NCBI RefSeq assembly: GCF_900302445.1
Contig: NZ_ONZF01000002.1
Location: 62,001-126,000 of the forward strand
Reading direction: 5' to 3'
Length of the DNA: 64,000 bases
Source: Palleronia abyssalis
GTDB lineage: Bacteria; Pseudomonadota; Alphaproteobacteria; Rhodobacterales; Rhodobacteraceae
The notes below the pieces were generated by a model. The model saw only the letters and a list, made by a program, of their open reading frames with translations, was not told the origin of the DNA and did not search any database. The position numbers and the translations under genes were made by a program. Within the stretch, counting starts at the first letter, position 1. Each line of letters begins with the position of its first letter. Shown piece after piece: positions 62,043-64,000 of this stretch.

Positions 62043-63220
62043 TCGCTCTCTCCTCGCGACTTTCGGAACGGACCGAAGCTGGTCAAAATCTCGATCTCTT
62101 CGTCGACGGCGGCGCGTTCGGCGTCAAGGAATTGCTCGACCGCTCCGCGGAATCCCGGGTCCGCGATCCAGTGCAGCGAATGGACCGGATGGGGCAGATA
62201 TCCGCGCGCCAGCTTGTGCTCGCCCTGGGCGCCGGCCTCGACCCGGGTCTGTCCGTCTGCCAGCGCCCAATCGATGGCCTGGTAGTAACACAGCTCGAAA
62301 TGCAGGAACGGCACGTCCTCGGCGCAGCCCCAGTAACGCCCGTACAGCGTTTCGCGCCCGATCAGGTTCAGCGCACCGGCCACGGGGCGGTCGCCGTCGA
62401 ACGCCATGATCAGCAGGATATCGTCGCGCAGATGGGCCTGTGCCTCGTGGAAGAACTGGCGCGTCAGATAGGGGCTGCCCCATTTGCGCGCCCCGGTGTC
62501 CTGATAGAAGATCCAGAACGCGTCCCAGTGTTCGGGCGTGATCTCGTCTCCGGTCAGGTGCCGGATCGTCAGCCCCGCGTTCTGCGCCTCGCGCCGCTCC
62601 TTGCGGATGTTCTTGCGTTTGCGGGACGAGAGCGAAGCGAGGAACCCCTCGAAGTCGCCATACGCCTCGTCGAACCAGTGGAATTGCTGACCGGTGCGGT
62701 GCAGCAACCCCATCTCCGCCCCCGCCTCTGCCTCATCGGCGGTGCAAAAGGTAACATGCGCGGATGACAGGTCGTTCTGATCCGCGATCCGAACGGTTGC
62801 TTCGACCAGTGCGGCGCGGCCGATTTCCTCGAACCCCGACTTAACCAGAAACCGCCGCCCGGTGGCCGGCGTGAAGGGCACCGCCATTTGCAGCTTGGGG
62901 TAATACCGGCCGCCCGCCCGTTCGAGCGCGTGGGCCCAAGCGTGGTCGAAGACATATTCGCCCTGGCTGTGTCCCTTCGCGTAAAGCGGGGCGCAGGCGA
63001 CGATCTGGTCGTCGACCTCGGCGGTCAGGTAATGCGGCTCCCACCCGGTTCCGGGCCCGACGGATCCGGATGTTTCCAGCGCCAGCAGGAACCGATGCGT
63101 TGTGAACGGGTCGTTCGGCCGCCCCTCGGCCGCTTCGGGGCATGCACAGGCATCCCAGTCCCCGGGGTCAATCGAGGTCAGGCTGCGATGGGTCGAAACG
63201 GAAATCTCGGAGTCTTCCAT
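62039..63220 (-). CDS. GNAT-like protein of the peptidogalycan biosynthesis/recognition group (DUF482)
   Basis: 393 residues. It has two lobes: an N-terminal half with [32 protein letters not shown] and [28 protein letters not shown], and a C-terminal half with [27 protein letters not shown] and [27 protein letters not shown]. Both are characteristic of the DUF482 (CAAX-like FemAB-related) acyltransferase family. The reaction is not known. The ATG at 63220 is preferred; the frame is open to 63361. First well-spaced gene after the glycerophosphodiesterase (50 bases). Confidence 0.87.
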   Translation of the reverse strand: MEDSEISVSTHRSLTSIDPGDWDACACPEAAEGRPNDPFTTHRFLLALETSGSVGPGTGWEPHYLTAEVDDQIVACAPLYAKGHSQGEYVFDHAWAHALERAGGRYYPKLQMAVPFTPATGRRFLVKSGFEEIGRAALVEATVRIADQNDLSSAHVTFCTADEAEAGAEMGLLHRTGQQFHWFDEAYGDFEGFLASLSSRKRKNIRKERREAQNAGLTIRHLTGDEITPEHWDAFWIFYQDTGARKWGSPYLTRQFFHEAQAHLRDDILLIMAFDGDRPVAGALNLIGRETLYGRYWGCAEDVPFLHFELCYYQAIDWALADGQTRVEAGAQGEHKLARGYLPHPVHSLHWIADPGFRGAVEQFLDAERAAVDEEIEILTSFGPFRKSRGESE

Positions 63221-63270
63221 CGGCGGGCAAGCTGTGCCGCAAGGGCCGCGTTTCAAGCCTGTTCCCGACG

Positions 63271-63969
63271 TCAGGGGCCGGGTCGAAACCCTTCGAACGT
63301 GATCTGGTCCGCGCAGGCCAGCGCCCGATCCGCATCGACCTGCGACCTTATGGTCCAGCACAGCACCGACGCCCCCTTCGACCGCGCAGCGGTGACCGCC
63401 GGATGATCCAACGTGAGGTGGTCGTGGCTGATGAACGACAGACCCGGCGTCCAGCTGTCGTCCAGGGGATAAGCTTGCACGGTATCCGCATCGGTGGTCA
63501 GGCCGCGCGGGTGGTTCAGGCCGTCGAGCGCGTGGATACTGGCCGGATCGAAGGACATCGCCGCAAGGGGCACGTTCCGGCCGGCAAGGACCTCGCCGAC
63601 CGCTTGGGCCAGGGCCAGCGTGGGCTGCGTCTTGATCTCGACCAAGACCGGGACGCGTCCATCAATCCGGTCCAATACAATGGCCAATGGCAGGATCGTG
63701 TCTGTCGATCCCTGCAGCTGCAGCTGGCCAAGCTCCATTGCTGTCTTCGCACTGACCGCCCCCGTGCCTTCCGTCAGGCGGTCCAGCGTGTGATCGTGGA
63801 ACACGACCGGGATGCCGTCCGCGCTGTACTGAACGTCCAGTTCGATCCCATAGCCGGCCGCAACGGCCGCGTCGAAAGCCGCGCGGCTGTTTTCGATTAC
63901 GCCGCGACCCCGGTCATGCAGACCCCGGTGGGCGAACGGGCGCGAGAGGAAGGCGGCCGATAGTGTCAC
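63271..63969 (-). CDS. Glycerophosphodiester phosphodiesterase
   Basis: 232 residues from a GTG. The TIM-barrel signature FAHRGLHDRGRGVIENSRAAFDAAVAAGYGIELDVQYSADGIPVVFHDHTLDRLTEG contains both catalytic histidines and the metal-binding glutamates. It releases glycerol-3-phosphate from deacylated phospholipid head groups. No signal peptide is apparent, so it is probably cytoplasmic. It overlaps the stop of the gene entering from the right edge (GTGA). Confidence 0.92.
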   Translation of the reverse strand: MTLSAAFLSRPFAHRGLHDRGRGVIENSRAAFDAAVAAGYGIELDVQYSADGIPVVFHDHTLDRLTEGTGAVSAKTAMELGQLQLQGSTDTILPLAIVLDRIDGRVPVLVEIKTQPTLALAQAVGEVLAGRNVPLAAMSFDPASIHALDGLNHPRGLTTDADTVQAYPLDDSWTPGLSFISHDHLTLDHPAVTAARSKGASVLCWTIRSQVDADRALACADQITFEGFRPGP

Positions 63970-64000
63970 GACAGGCGGAAGATGCCTTCGATCTCGACCA
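63966..64000 (-). CDS. C-terminus of an upstream gene, possibly RidA family (cut by window edge)
   Basis: Only ten codons and a stop are visible: VEIEGIFRLS. 'VEIE' near the end is where RidA (enamine/imine deaminase) proteins carry their last beta strand, and RidA beside a glycerophosphodiesterase is an arrangement I recall from Rhodobacterales. The stop overlaps the next start as GTGA. Too short to be sure. Confidence 0.4.
   Translation of the reverse strand, partial: VEIEGIFRLS

Noticed and set aside
1-64000. rRNA, tRNA and CRISPR arrays
   Set aside because: None was recognised by eye; a tRNA scan would be needed to exclude a tRNA in the few long spacers.

Overview
The window comes from a GC-rich alphaproteobacterium of the order Rhodobacterales that makes bacteriochlorophyll a and spheroidene-type carotenoids. 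This rests on the gene order crtDC/crtEF-bchCXYZ-pufQBALMX, the presence of pufX with no pufC, tspO beside the carotenoid genes, and a Rhodobacterales-type interspersed repeat. The sequence alone does not say whether the cell is an anaerobic purple bacterium or an aerobic anoxygenic phototroph.

1-20 kb is the photosynthesis region. A plus-strand set (end of bchG, a PucC-like carrier, bchP, idi) meets the minus-strand bchCXYZ-pufQBALMX operon tail to tail, with one L,D-transpeptidase gene between them. The bchC promoter carries two perfect TGT-N12-ACA (PpsR/CrtJ) palindromes 8 bp apart that cover the -35 and -10 elements. The divergent crtE/crtD spacer carries one perfect site and one near-match. 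Strong hairpins lie between pufQ and pufB and between pufA and pufL. tspO-mscS, zapE and a dihydrolipoamide dehydrogenase-like gene follow. crtA, crtI, crtB and puhA are not in the window.

22-45.6 kb is an exopolysaccharide (EPS) locus with more A/T-rich stretches. It holds a methyltransferase, a Wzy-like polymerase, five glycosyltransferases and a GDP-L-fucose supply set (manC, manB, gmd, fcl). On the minus strand are a WecA-like priming enzyme and a Wzc/ExoP-type chain-length tyrosine kinase split by an in-frame amber codon. Between those two lies an isolated 844-residue gene built like a phage tailspike. A secreted RTX glycanase closes the locus. No Wzx flippase or Wza exporter is visible.

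45.6-64 kb is ordinary housekeeping: folC, accD, ilvD, sfsA, map, rsmD, phhB, a peroxiredoxin, a small MscS channel, a glycerophosphodiesterase and several conserved genes of unknown role.

The observations most worth following are the tailspike gene inside the EPS locus, the amber-split BY-kinase, a 50-bp interspersed repeat sitting in frame inside bchP with a second copy before bchY, and a crtC gene with no canonical start codon ahead of its conserved N-terminus.
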